Assembly (NCBI GenBank): GCA_964543125.1
Contig: CAZIWX010000121.1
Span: 1 to 7,286, forward strand
DNA from: CAZIWX01 sp964543125
Lineage (GTDB): Bacteria > Fidelibacterota > UBA8477
DNA: 7,286 bases
Direction of reading: 5' to 3'
Shown: positions 1 to 6,442 of the stretch, in pieces
Position numbering within the stretch: position 1 is the stretch's first letter
How the letters are laid out: each line of letters begins with the position of its first letter
Program-made: the position numbers and the translations under genes
Notes under the pieces: model-generated
Database searches by the model: none
Told to the model about the DNA's origin: nothing
What the model saw: the letters and a program-made list of their open reading frames with translations, nothing else

Positions 1-543
1 AAGAGATTGCTTTCTCGTAGACCTGACACGAATCTCATTGAGATTCGACACAGCTTCAAATTCTTCAACCGTTTCAAATTTCTGTGGTTTTTCATCCTGT
101 CCAGGTACGCATTGAACCCGCAGACTCGGCGGTATTTTTACCTTTTTATTTTTCTCAGCTAAAAAAGCCAGATAAGCTGTGGCTGCCACTCCAGGATTTA
201 ACTTATAATCCAACATGGCAGCCAGCTTCATGATTGCATCACGATGTAAGGCGGTACGCAGGAAAGCCTCATTCGCAATCCGTTCCTGATAAAAAGTGAG
301 AATATCCGCCAAATAAGCCCACATATCTATTAAGGCTATTCCATAATCGTCGCTCTGTCGGGAAGACCAGGTCCTCAATTCCGGAGATTTGGCAATGGTT
401 TCGATCATCGCCTGCCGAAAACTGGCGTAGGTACCCACCCGGTAGGCAAGTTCTGTCAATCCCGGTCTATTGTTGATTGTTTCGGGAGTCGGGGAAATGC
501 CAACCTCGCAGCAGCCACATTCTTTTATTCTTTTGGGTTTCAT
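1..543 (-). CDS. Second baseplate J-like wedge protein (N-terminal 181 residues, cut by window edge)
   Basis: I translated this by hand from the ATG at 543-541; the frame stays open to base 1, giving 181 residues with no stop. The N-terminus carries a Cys cluster (C9, C11, C12), then an NRPGL-x-x-LAYRVGTYASFRQA stretch at about 25-45. A helical module follows at about 66-127 with the motifs DYGIALIDMWAYLAD, FYQERIANEAFLRTA and MLDYKLNPG. These features fit the 'putative baseplate assembly protein' group related to phage baseplate J/gp6, which in Afp/PVC supplies the Afp11/Afp12 wedge pair. The same module occurs in the preceding gene, so the two are paralogues. The start overlaps the preceding stop as ATGA (543-540), which suggests translational coupling. 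A G-rich run at 552-547 lies only 3 bases from the ATG and may act as its ribosome binding site. The C-terminal J domain lies outside the window. The family call is firm; which Afp number it matches is inference. Confidence 0.88.
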   Translation of the reverse strand, partial: MKPKRIKECGCCEVGISPTPETINNRPGLTELAYRVGTYASFRQAMIETIAKSPELRTWSSRQSDDYGIALIDMWAYLADILTFYQERIANEAFLRTALHRDAIMKLAAMLDYKLNPGVAATAYLAFLAEKNKKVKIPPSLRVQCVPGQDEKPQKFETVEEFEAVSNLNEIRVRSTRKQSL

Positions 544-3044
544 TTTCCCCCCATCATATTGAGACGCAAGACACCATTTTCCGGAAAGCTGGGATCATTG
601 TCTAAAAGAGCAATTTCCAGTCTTCCCATAGAAATATATCCTTGTGCCAGTTCGTTATTCTCTGTCTTCGCGTGTCGTTTGAAAACGATAACTTCCGCAG
701 AATCGACACCCGGAACCTGTTCGATTGCTTCGTACAGGTGGCTGAGGTAAACTGGTTGACCGAAGGTGAAATTATCGGGATGAAAAAATCCGGTCTGTCC
801 ATCGGAAAAGAGGCGATTGCTGAGGGCTTGCAACACCGCCGCTTTTACATGAGCGTGGAAATGGTCTCTCGCCACACAGACGTTTATCTCGATTTCCAGG
901 GATACGAAAACCGGGGAATCGATCTCGATATCATAGCCAGCGAGTTTATAACGGGTGATGTGACTCCGTACCCGCGCTTCCAGTTCGGGCGTTACCTCAG
1001 TCTGGCCCAGCGGATCGATGGTTATAAATACAGTGTGCCAACTTCCGGTCCAGCGAAAGTTGGCAACTGCCTTAGCCACTTCCGGATGCTTTTCAGTTGC
1101 CAAGGCATAGTCCTCCTCAGTTACAGCGCGAAATTGTTCGGCATGGAAAGCTTTGGGAGCTAAAAGTTTCACTTGATCAATGCTTTCCGGATCGATACCG
1201 TCTAAAGCGGGTAGCGGATTTCGTACGCCAGCAATGTCCGGCCAGTTCGGCGTCAACGGATCGGGCTCCAGGATATGAACCAGAGTTTCGGCGCCCACAT
1301 TGCCGGCAGTGCCGTTTCCTACCCGGTAAGTGATCTTTACATGTGATCCTTCCGACGGTTCCATGCCAAATTCATCATCACCGAAGCGAATCATAGCCCT
1401 GCCATTGTTTTTTGTCTCGACTACAAAATGCCGGTCGAATGGCTTGCTGTCTAGAAGATGTGGAACAATACACCATTTTGGCCGATTATCCGGCAGCCCT
1501 TCTTCATAAATTTCCAGAAACGCCGCGGCTTTTGCGTGACGCGGAGGTACTGTCATTAATTCACTCACCGAGGGCTTTTCTTCATCATCTAATGTCTCCG
1601 GAGTATCACAATCTCTAACCTTAAATTTTTTGCTGAAGGTAACCGGTCCCTTATCCAAATTAAAGCGGTAAGCAGTGTTGCCTAATACGATTCCAGGAAC
1701 GGCGGGATCGGTATTTGGATCCGCCGGATGCCATTCCTCAATGGTTTGCCCATGGTCGGCCAAAACCAAATTGCCCCTGGCAACGCTCACATCTTCCACC
1801 GGCGTTCCATTATCCAGTTTGGTGGAAATGCACAGTGGAAAGCGCAAGGCATCTTCCCTGTGCCAGGTTACCCGGGTCAGATTTAAGGGAGGGAGAGATA
1901 AACCGGTATTCGGATCGATTTGCAGTGAATCTTCAGTTTTTTCGACGTTCACTAAGCGAACCACCTGGCGATGTTTGGGATCGGCGTCGGCAGAAAGACC
2001 GGTTTCCGGGCTTTTCGCTTCTTCAAACAATAGAAAATTACCTGGCTCAAGAGGAAGGTCTCCCACTAATTCCAAGGTGGTGGCGCCCTTTGGGACACAA
2101 CAAAGTCTATTTCCCCAAGTGTGGATTTTGATCTCGTTTAGCACGGAATCGAGATCTACATCTTCTACGGTTTCAAAGACAACATCAGCCGCTGAGAGTG
2201 CCTTGAATCTGACTATATTTGAAATCACCGGGCCATGGGGGGGCATCATATTTTGTCCCAGGGGAGTTTGAATGCGACTGAGAACGGATGTTCCGGCCGG
2301 AAACGTACCGGTCGTTCCGATTGTCAATTGCAATTGGATAAAGGTTTGAGCATTGGCTCCATCATGCATGGTGTAGTCAATCAACCGGGCATGGCGTTTA
2401 ACCGACTCTCGCTGCCGGGCGGTTTCCAAGTAAGCTTCATTGGCAACGGCATCCTGGTAATAACTCAACTGGTCGCCAACATAGGCGAAAAGCTCGACCA
2501 TGGCAATGCCCAAATCGGCCTCGTGACGTTCCTGCCAATCGGGGATAATCGAGGGTATTAAATCCAGCAAAGCTTGACGAAAACTGGCGTAATCTTTGGC
2601 CCAGTAATCAATCAGTGGTTCTTTTTTAGGCTCTTCCGGGCAGACAATTTTTCCATAGCAATCAAAGTCGCTGGGACATCCGGCCTTGAAGCTGAATGGG
2701 TGACGCGAAAAGGCAATGTCCACTTTAGAATTCTCGATAACCAGTGTGTAAGTGGAGAAATCACCCGCCTGATCAACATGGACTTCAAGATAAGGATTAG
2801 AATTTGAATCAGTTTTTGTATCATCAAGACTTATTACACGTATATTTTGAATACGAACACCACCTTTTACCAGCACTTCGTTGATTGAAAGGGATGGTGG
2901 ATTCGGATTTATGAAATAGACTCGAATATTTTGCTGATCATCTTTTGGGACCTCGATATAGTCAATGCCATTCAGAGTAGTTTGTGCCAGTATGTTTTCA
3001 CGCCTGGTAATGTCATAACAAGTTATGTCCGCAAGTTTGCTCAT
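540..3044 (-). CDS. Baseplate J-like wedge protein, 834 residues
   Basis: This is a large baseplate wedge protein, expected to join the hub to the sheath as Afp11/PVC11 and T4 gp6 do. Residues 1-130 form a probable beta-rich N-terminal domain with LNGIDYIEV (24-32) and GCPSDFDC (122-129). A helical module follows at 148-240 (DYWAKDYASFRQA, DLGIAMVELFAYVGDQLSYYQ, ANEAYLETARQR). The central part is a less conserved beta-rich region. The J-type core has RFGDDEFGMEPSEGS at about 553-567 and YRVGNGTAGNVGAETL at 573-588. The C-terminal part holds NPLPALDGIDPESIDQV and RAVTEEDYA (609-647), then FFHPDNFTFGQPVYLSHLYE (753-772). These motifs are typical of the long 'putative baseplate assembly protein' family, and the length fits. 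The ATG at 3044 is preceded by only a weak AAAAGG about 13 bases upstream. The gene lies 22 bases after the gp25-like gene and overlaps the next start by 4 bases. Assignment to the J-like family is confident; assignment to the Afp11 slot is inference from order. Confidence 0.93.
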   Translation of the reverse strand: MSKLADITCYDITRRENILAQTTLNGIDYIEVPKDDQQNIRVYFINPNPPSLSINEVLVKGGVRIQNIRVISLDDTKTDSNSNPYLEVHVDQAGDFSTYTLVIENSKVDIAFSRHPFSFKAGCPSDFDCYGKIVCPEEPKKEPLIDYWAKDYASFRQALLDLIPSIIPDWQERHEADLGIAMVELFAYVGDQLSYYQDAVANEAYLETARQRESVKRHARLIDYTMHDGANAQTFIQLQLTIGTTGTFPAGTSVLSRIQTPLGQNMMPPHGPVISNIVRFKALSAADVVFETVEDVDLDSVLNEIKIHTWGNRLCCVPKGATTLELVGDLPLEPGNFLLFEEAKSPETGLSADADPKHRQVVRLVNVEKTEDSLQIDPNTGLSLPPLNLTRVTWHREDALRFPLCISTKLDNGTPVEDVSVARGNLVLADHGQTIEEWHPADPNTDPAVPGIVLGNTAYRFNLDKGPVTFSKKFKVRDCDTPETLDDEEKPSVSELMTVPPRHAKAAAFLEIYEEGLPDNRPKWCIVPHLLDSKPFDRHFVVETKNNGRAMIRFGDDEFGMEPSEGSHVKITYRVGNGTAGNVGAETLVHILEPDPLTPNWPDIAGVRNPLPALDGIDPESIDQVKLLAPKAFHAEQFRAVTEEDYALATEKHPEVAKAVANFRWTGSWHTVFITIDPLGQTEVTPELEARVRSHITRYKLAGYDIEIDSPVFVSLEIEINVCVARDHFHAHVKAAVLQALSNRLFSDGQTGFFHPDNFTFGQPVYLSHLYEAIEQVPGVDSAEVIVFKRHAKTENNELAQGYISMGRLEIALLDNDPSFPENGVLRLNMMGGK
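543..552 (-). promoter_or_regulatory. G6A4 run at the junction of the two J-like genes: ribosome binding site or possible -1 slippery site
   Basis: The minus strand reads GGGGGG AAAA and then TGA, covering the last codons of the first J-like gene (GGG GGA AAA TGA). The last seven bases before the stop fit the X-XXY-YYZ pattern (G-GGA-AAA). Slipping back one base would read GGG AAA ATG and continue in the frame of the second J-like gene. The plain alternative is that the G run is the ribosome binding site of the second gene, although at 3 bases the spacing is tight. The sequence is as stated; the frameshift is inference. Confidence 0.4.
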
Positions 3045-3066
3045 TATTCGCTTTCAACCTTTTAAA

Positions 3067-3447
3067 TTATACTTGAGACACGGTACCGCCGGAGACAAAT
3101 TGTTCCAGCCGCCTCTTCCCGGTATCTCTTTTAACATACACTACCGTTACTTCCAGGCGTTCTTCATCATTTCTGACTTGCACTTGCTCGACCTGAATCA
3201 GATCATTCAGCCATCTTTGTAGCGCGCCCTGTACGGTAAACTGAGTCGCTATGGCCAGAACATCGCTATTGGGCATAAACACCAGTTGCAAGAGACCACA
3301 GCCAAAGTCCGGCCGGTTTACCCTTTCTCCGGGATTTGTAAAGAGAACCTGGTGGATCATATCACGAATATGGTCATCTTCGTTCGTGGTTCCAATCCGA
3401 CCACGACCGTCTATCGAAAATGGATAATCTAAATAGTCATTAGCCAT
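3067..3447 (-). CDS. gp25-like baseplate wedge protein (GPW/gp25 family, Afp9-like)
   Basis: This 126-residue protein matches the gp25/W family, a small wedge component that bridges the J-like proteins to the first sheath ring and shares a fold with the sheath handshake domain. The diagnostic stretch is TNPGERVNRPDFGCGLLQLVF (37-57), which carries the conserved PGER and the P-x-FGCGL turn. It is preceded by an IRDMIHQVL helix (27-35). The C-terminal half alternates strand and helix (ALQRWLNDLIQV, then LEVTVVYVKRDTG), as expected for the family, and the length is normal for it. The start is an ATG at 3447 whose first base is also the last base of the upstream TAA (TAATG). AAGGGA at 3458-3453 lies 5 bases upstream and supports this start. 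The J-like gene follows after 22 bases. In Afp the gp25 gene comes before the PAAR gene; here it comes after. Confidence 0.95.
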   Translation of the reverse strand: MANDYLDYPFSIDGRGRIGTTNEDDHIRDMIHQVLFTNPGERVNRPDFGCGLLQLVFMPNSDVLAIATQFTVQGALQRWLNDLIQVEQVQVRNDEERLEVTVVYVKRDTGKRRLEQFVSGGTVSQV

Positions 3448-3779
3448 TATAGTCCCTTTACTCGTGTTTGAAAACCTGTGATGATTGCTGTCCCCTGAAC
3501 CAATCCATCAGCAGCCTTACAAAGTCCAATACTACTCTGCAGCAATACTGGAGTCCCGCTTACTTTTACTTTTTTTGCTTCATTTTGCCACTGAATCGTT
3601 ACACAGGGATGTGGCGATCCACTGATATTAAGAGGGCATCCAGCAATGGTGAAATTATCGTTTACAAGCAAAGCAAAGGCGCCATTCACTTTCACTTTTG
3701 TATTGGTGGTAGTTACAGTAGTCATTCCACCGTGTGGACATTGGATAGTGCAGCCTAACTGTAAAATGAAGGTACCCAT
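3447..3779 (-). CDS. PAAR-like spike tip protein (Afp10-like)
   Basis: This 110-residue protein looks like the sharp tip that caps the gpV/VgrG spike and first contacts the target membrane. It has the compact glycine-, cysteine- and proline-rich pattern of PAAR-like proteins: GCTIQCPHGG (9-18), IAGCPLNISGSPHPCVTIQW (45-64), and a short strand-rich tail (VKVSGTPVLLQS). There is no signal peptide or membrane segment and no C-terminal extension that would carry a toxin, so this is a bare tip. Candidate metal ligands are C10, C14, H16, C48, H57, C59 and C87. The classical PAAR site uses three His and one Cys, so the coordination here may differ. The ATG at 3779 overlaps the upstream TAA (TAATG). 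GAGGT at 3790-3786 lies 6 bases upstream, inside the end of the spike gene. Position right after the spike gene and before gp25 supports the call. Confidence 0.87.
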   Translation of the reverse strand: MGTFILQLGCTIQCPHGGMTTVTTTNTKVKVNGAFALLVNDNFTIAGCPLNISGSPHPCVTIQWQNEAKKVKVSGTPVLLQSSIGLCKAADGLVQGTAIITGFQTRVKGL

Positions 3780-4303
3780 TACATTACCTCAAGAGCCGTA
3801 TCATTGATCGTCACCGAACTTTGAGATATTTTTATTTTCTGACTACCTTTGCTCAATTCAATCCCCTGTTGATCCATAACAATCTTGGCACCATTTTTTT
3901 CGAGAATTTCAACCTTCTCATCTCCGGAGGTATCATCCAAAGTAATGGTATGGCCTGAGGCGGTTTTGATGATTTTGATGTCTGGTGTTGCCTGATCAGG
4001 CAGCTCGTTGTCCGCCCACCAGCAACCGCTCCAGATGGGCAGCGAAACATCCCCGGCTTCAAACTCAATCCACACCCCTGATCCGCTGGGAGGCACAGTA
4101 TATATACCAATCCCATTGCCTGCATATGGAACGCAAGGTAGAGCCCAGCCGCTTTCCACATCTTCAAGAACCTCCGGAATATTCGCTTTAATTCTCCCCA
4201 AATTTTGAGGATCCTGGTTATCCGTGACGATGCCGCGATATTTCCCATAAAAGCGGTCGGTCATTCGCTCTAATAATCGAACCGTTGATTCCTTAACGGC
4301 CAT
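3779..4303 (-). CDS. Baseplate spike protein, gpV/gp5-like OB-fold (C-terminal half of an Afp8-type VgrG)
   Basis: This 174-residue protein is the trimeric central spike, homologous to phage P2 gpV, the OB part of T4 gp5 and the C-terminal part of VgrG/Afp8. The OB-fold spans about 19-100: FYGKYRGIVTDNQDPQNLGRIK, then WALPCVPYAG, VPPSGSGVWIEFEAGD and PIWSGCWW. A strand-repeat needle follows at about 108-172, opening with TASGHTITLDDT (114-125) and continuing with short alternating strands (KVEIL, AKIVM, QGIELS, QKIKIS, SSVTIN). There is no lysozyme domain and no C-terminal effector extension. The ATG at 4303 has AAAGGAA at 4316-4310 with 6-base spacing; M14 is a possible but less supported alternative. 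It lies 26 bases after the hub gene and overlaps the tip gene by one base. Hub and spike are separate genes here, as in P2 (D and V), rather than fused as in Afp8. Confidence 0.93.
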   Translation of the reverse strand: MAVKESTVRLLERMTDRFYGKYRGIVTDNQDPQNLGRIKANIPEVLEDVESGWALPCVPYAGNGIGIYTVPPSGSGVWIEFEAGDVSLPIWSGCWWADNELPDQATPDIKIIKTASGHTITLDDTSGDEKVEILEKNGAKIVMDQQGIELSKGSQKIKISQSSVTINDTALEVM

Positions 4304-4329
4304 ATTCTATTCCTTTACACTTTTATCAT

Positions 4330-5451
4330 TCAAACCAACGCCCCGGTATCTATAAATACTTCTGTGCCGGTCAGGCCGAGGGCATTTCTCCGCAATTCGA
4401 ACCGTTGGGTATAACCTTCTCCTGTGAACTGATGGAGGACCCGGCTCACGTTGTAGGCGCCACTGTAAAGACCTCCTGCACCGCGTACATTTATGGTGCG
4501 TTTTGCCCGCAGAATACCCTCGTAAACCGCGGTATTGAGTTCTCCTTCGGCGATAATTGCCCAGGCGGAACGGTCAACAACCGCCTGGCAGAGAGTCTGC
4601 AATTCACCCGTACTGGCCAAGCCGGTTTTAGCAGGTAAAACGACCGGTTGTTGAGAAATGCGCTCCAGCACCCCTTCCTGGCCTAGCCTGTTATCTGATC
4701 CCGTTTGCGCCTGGCCATTTTGAACGGACTTGCTGCTGATTTCCACATCGGAAGCCTGGGCGGTGGTCGGTCGCAGCATTTCGTAACGGGCGTTAAAGGA
4801 GGTAACATTGGTATCGGCTCCGAAATTTATCGACAGCACCCCTTGTGCTTTTCCCTGCAACCGGGGAGGATGAAAGTGTCCGATATCGCTATTCAGGAGG
4901 GGATCATTTTCCACATAACATTCAAAACCGTTGCGCTCTGACAGACGCCGCAAAAACCGAATATCTGTGCCGCGTTGTATGTTGGTCATCTCCGTCTCCT
5001 GGCGCACCGGTTGGGTTTGCTCCACGTCCGGTATAAAGCCGTACTGCCCGAAAATTGCCGTGGCAATATCGCTGTCGGCCATGTTGGGCCAGGCAACCAC
5101 TTTTTCCTCCAGGTTCATCAACACTGTGGCGTCCATTCCCACAACCTCCAGGAACGACTGCCCCGGTTCGTTGCTGATTTCCACCCGTTGAGAGGTGACA
5201 TAGCCACTGATGAGTGGTTCGCTCAACCCGGTGCCAACCTGCACCCGGATGGCTACCGGGGTTAACGGTTGGAAAGGATCGTTCTCTAAGATCGTCCAGT
5301 CGCCGCTATCGCTCATGCCAATAGCCAGGCGCAGGCGAAAGACATCGGCCATCTCGCCGTTGTTTTCAACCTGTACTTCCTGGATGGCTTCAAGCAGTTC
5401 AGGAGAAACAGGTGAATTATTAATTAAAAGGGTGTAGGTGATATTGGGCAT
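4330..5451 (-). CDS. Baseplate hub protein, phage late control D / gp27-like (N-terminal half of an Afp8-type VgrG)
   Basis: This 373-residue protein forms the trimeric hub ring between inner tube and spike, homologous to P2 gpD, T4 gp27 and the N-terminal half of VgrG. Visible family features are an N-terminal strand region (ITYTLLINNSPVSPELLEAIQEVQVEN), a beta-barrel strand with LISGYVTSQRVEIS, and the family-typical TDIRFLRRLSERNGFECYVE in the middle. The C-terminus has GGLYSGAYNVSRVLHQFTGEGYTQRFELRRNALG, which matches the usual end of late control D proteins. The length is normal for a stand-alone hub. The ATG at 5451 has AGGAT at 5465-5461 with 9-base spacing; an ATG five bases upstream is followed at once by TAA and is excluded. 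It starts 30 bases after the unknown helical gene and ends 26 bases before the spike gene. The local GC content is higher than in the unknown gene: 36 of 60 bases in 4561-4620. Confidence 0.94.
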   Translation of the reverse strand: MPNITYTLLINNSPVSPELLEAIQEVQVENNGEMADVFRLRLAIGMSDSGDWTILENDPFQPLTPVAIRVQVGTGLSEPLISGYVTSQRVEISNEPGQSFLEVVGMDATVLMNLEEKVVAWPNMADSDIATAIFGQYGFIPDVEQTQPVRQETEMTNIQRGTDIRFLRRLSERNGFECYVENDPLLNSDIGHFHPPRLQGKAQGVLSINFGADTNVTSFNARYEMLRPTTAQASDVEISSKSVQNGQAQTGSDNRLGQEGVLERISQQPVVLPAKTGLASTGELQTLCQAVVDRSAWAIIAEGELNTAVYEGILRAKRTINVRGAGGLYSGAYNVSRVLHQFTGEGYTQRFELRRNALGLTGTEVFIDTGALV

Positions 5452-5481
5452 TACATTTAAATCCTATAGGTTACGGCCTTT

Positions 5482-6108
5482 TTATACCGCACCTGACATT
5501 CCGATAAATTCCGCCTGAAGATCAAGAAGCGTACTCATTGAATTTGCAATCGCCCGTCTTTTCTCAAAGATAGTTCGTCTTGATTGGCCAATCCGTTGAT
5601 TGGCTTTTTCAAGTTGTGGTGGTTTTTCATCGACGAAATTTAGTGTCTCATGAGCCTCATCAGCTAGCCATTGAGCGACTTGCTCAATAGCATTGACCAT
5701 GTGACCGTCGAATTCATCAAGGTCCAGAAACAATTCAGCCATTAAATCTTTTTCATTGGTGGATAAAATTTTATCAAACCAGGTAGTAAGATATTTGTGA
5801 TATATATTCAAGATTTTTGAACAGTGTCCGCGGGATTTGCCCATTCGAGCACTGATTTCGCCTCCCTCAAGCTCAATCAGATTCTTTCTCTCGGCACTTC
5901 GTTCCTTAGAAGTTTGTTTATCATCAAAATAGGTCGAAAGATAGCGCGATATTTCTGAATCGAGCGCAGCATATATTTTTGATATTTCTTCTAATGCAGT
6001 AATTAGTTTTTCTGCAGCGGGATCGGGTTGTTTAATTAGTTTGCTTTTAACTTTATTAATAATTCCCATTTTGTCTGCAAAACTAACTAATGTATCAATT
6101 CCAGCCAT
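5482..6108 (-). CDS. Unrecognised, probably all-helical 208-residue protein inside the baseplate operon
   Basis: I do not recognise this family. The protein is highly charged and looks almost entirely helical: a short amphipathic N-terminus (1-25), a probable helix at 31-60 (AAEKLITALEEISKIYAALD, then SEISRYLS), a Lys/Arg/Glu-rich segment at 63-80, LEGGEISARMGKSRGHCSKI at 80-99, and further helices at 100-118, 121-157 and 165-203. It has one Cys (C96) and no signal peptide or membrane segment. No catalytic motif is visible. The ATG at 6108 has a strong AGAGGG at 6122-6117, so it is very likely translated. It lies 39 bases after the LysM gene and 30 before the hub gene, where Afp and PVC have nothing. 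It is AT-rich: 18 of 60 bases are G or C in 6001-6060. It could be a cargo or effector, a chaperone or assembly factor, or an extra structural part; the sequence does not decide between these. Coding status is confident, function is unknown. Confidence 0.85.
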   Translation of the reverse strand: MAGIDTLVSFADKMGIINKVKSKLIKQPDPAAEKLITALEEISKIYAALDSEISRYLSTYFDDKQTSKERSAERKNLIELEGGEISARMGKSRGHCSKILNIYHKYLTTWFDKILSTNEKDLMAELFLDLDEFDGHMVNAIEQVAQWLADEAHETLNFVDEKPPQLEKANQRIGQSRRTIFEKRRAIANSMSTLLDLQAEFIGMSGAV

Positions 6109-6116
6109 TGATGTAT

Positions 6117-6122
6117 CCCTCT
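6117..6122 (-). promoter_or_regulatory. Ribosome binding site of the unknown helical gene
   Basis: On the minus strand this reads AGAGGG, 8 bases before the ATG at 6108. It is among the better sites in the operon. It indicates that the unknown gene is translated independently rather than by coupling to the LysM gene 39 bases upstream. Confidence 0.7.
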
Positions 6123-6147
6123 ATTAATTTTTGTACTTTTTTATCCT

Positions 6148-6429
6148 TCACCTCAAAGTCGGTGGAATAAGAATTCGCTGCCCTACTTCCTCCACCAGAC
6201 CATCGGGTAGCATGGCTTTGTTGGCATCACAAATGCGCCAGAAAAGCAGCGGGTCCTTATAATGCTGCTGGGCAATCAAATCCAACCGCTCTCCCTGAAC
6301 AACGGTATGTTGTTGAATTGCTGGTGTTTCCAAAATAAAGCGGATGCGTTTATACTTAATCACCCTGCCATTGGCACTGGTAATTTGTGCTTCTTTGACT
6401 TTTTCGTAACGACTGCCTTTGAAAAACAC
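6148..6429 (-). CDS. Small LysM-type baseplate protein (gp53/gpX-like; LysM part of an Afp7-type protein)
   Basis: This 93-residue protein has an N-terminal strand region with SRYEKV and GRVIKYKRIRFI (6-32), then a LysM-like domain at about 41-91: HTVVQGERLDLIAQQHYKDP, LFWRICDANK (62-71) and VGQRILIPP (82-90). In contractile tails, short LysM proteins (T4 gp53, P2 gpX, the C-terminal part of PVC7) sit at the hub and fasten wedges or tube initiator to it; they need not bind peptidoglycan. The start is the GTG at 6429-6427, since no in-frame ATG lies near and the reading frame is right only from there. AAGGAGG at 6440-6434 lies 4 bases upstream. An ATG overlapping it by one base (6431-6429) is in another frame and would give only a short peptide. 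The gene follows the tube-initiator gene by 13 bases. Confidence 0.9.
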   Translation of the reverse strand: MFFKGSRYEKVKEAQITSANGRVIKYKRIRFILETPAIQQHTVVQGERLDLIAQQHYKDPLLFWRICDANKAMLPDGLVEEVGQRILIPPTLR

Positions 6430-6433
6430 ATTT

Positions 6434-6440
6434 CCTCCTT
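6434..6440 (-). promoter_or_regulatory. Ribosome binding site that selects the GTG start of the LysM gene
   Basis: On the minus strand this reads AAGGAGG, a near-perfect Shine-Dalgarno, followed by AAAT and then GTG. The 4-base spacing to GTG is short but workable. The ATG that overlaps the GTG is even closer and leads into a frame that stops early. The site therefore supports GTG as the real start. Confidence 0.75.
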
Positions 6441-6442
6441 TT

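Noticed and set aside
642..1163. 173-codon open frame on the plus strand
   Set aside because: It lies wholly inside the well-supported J-like gene on the other strand, has no domain I recognise, and is an antisense shadow.
1675..2271. 198-codon open frame on the plus strand
   Set aside because: Antisense to the J-like gene; its protein is Ser/Pro/Arg-rich low-complexity typical of shadow frames, with no family motif.
3853..4248. 131-codon minus-strand frame overlapping the spike gene
   Set aside because: Same strand but another frame of a clear gpV-like gene; no motif and no need for a second product.
4405..5437. Several plus-strand frames of 63-96 codons opposite the hub gene
   Set aside because: They mirror the hub gene's codon pattern and have no recognisable domains; treated as shadows.
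6148..6429. LysM domain as a peptidoglycan hydrolase or cell-wall protein
   Set aside because: No catalytic domain or signal peptide; size and neighbours fit the structural LysM proteins of contractile tails.
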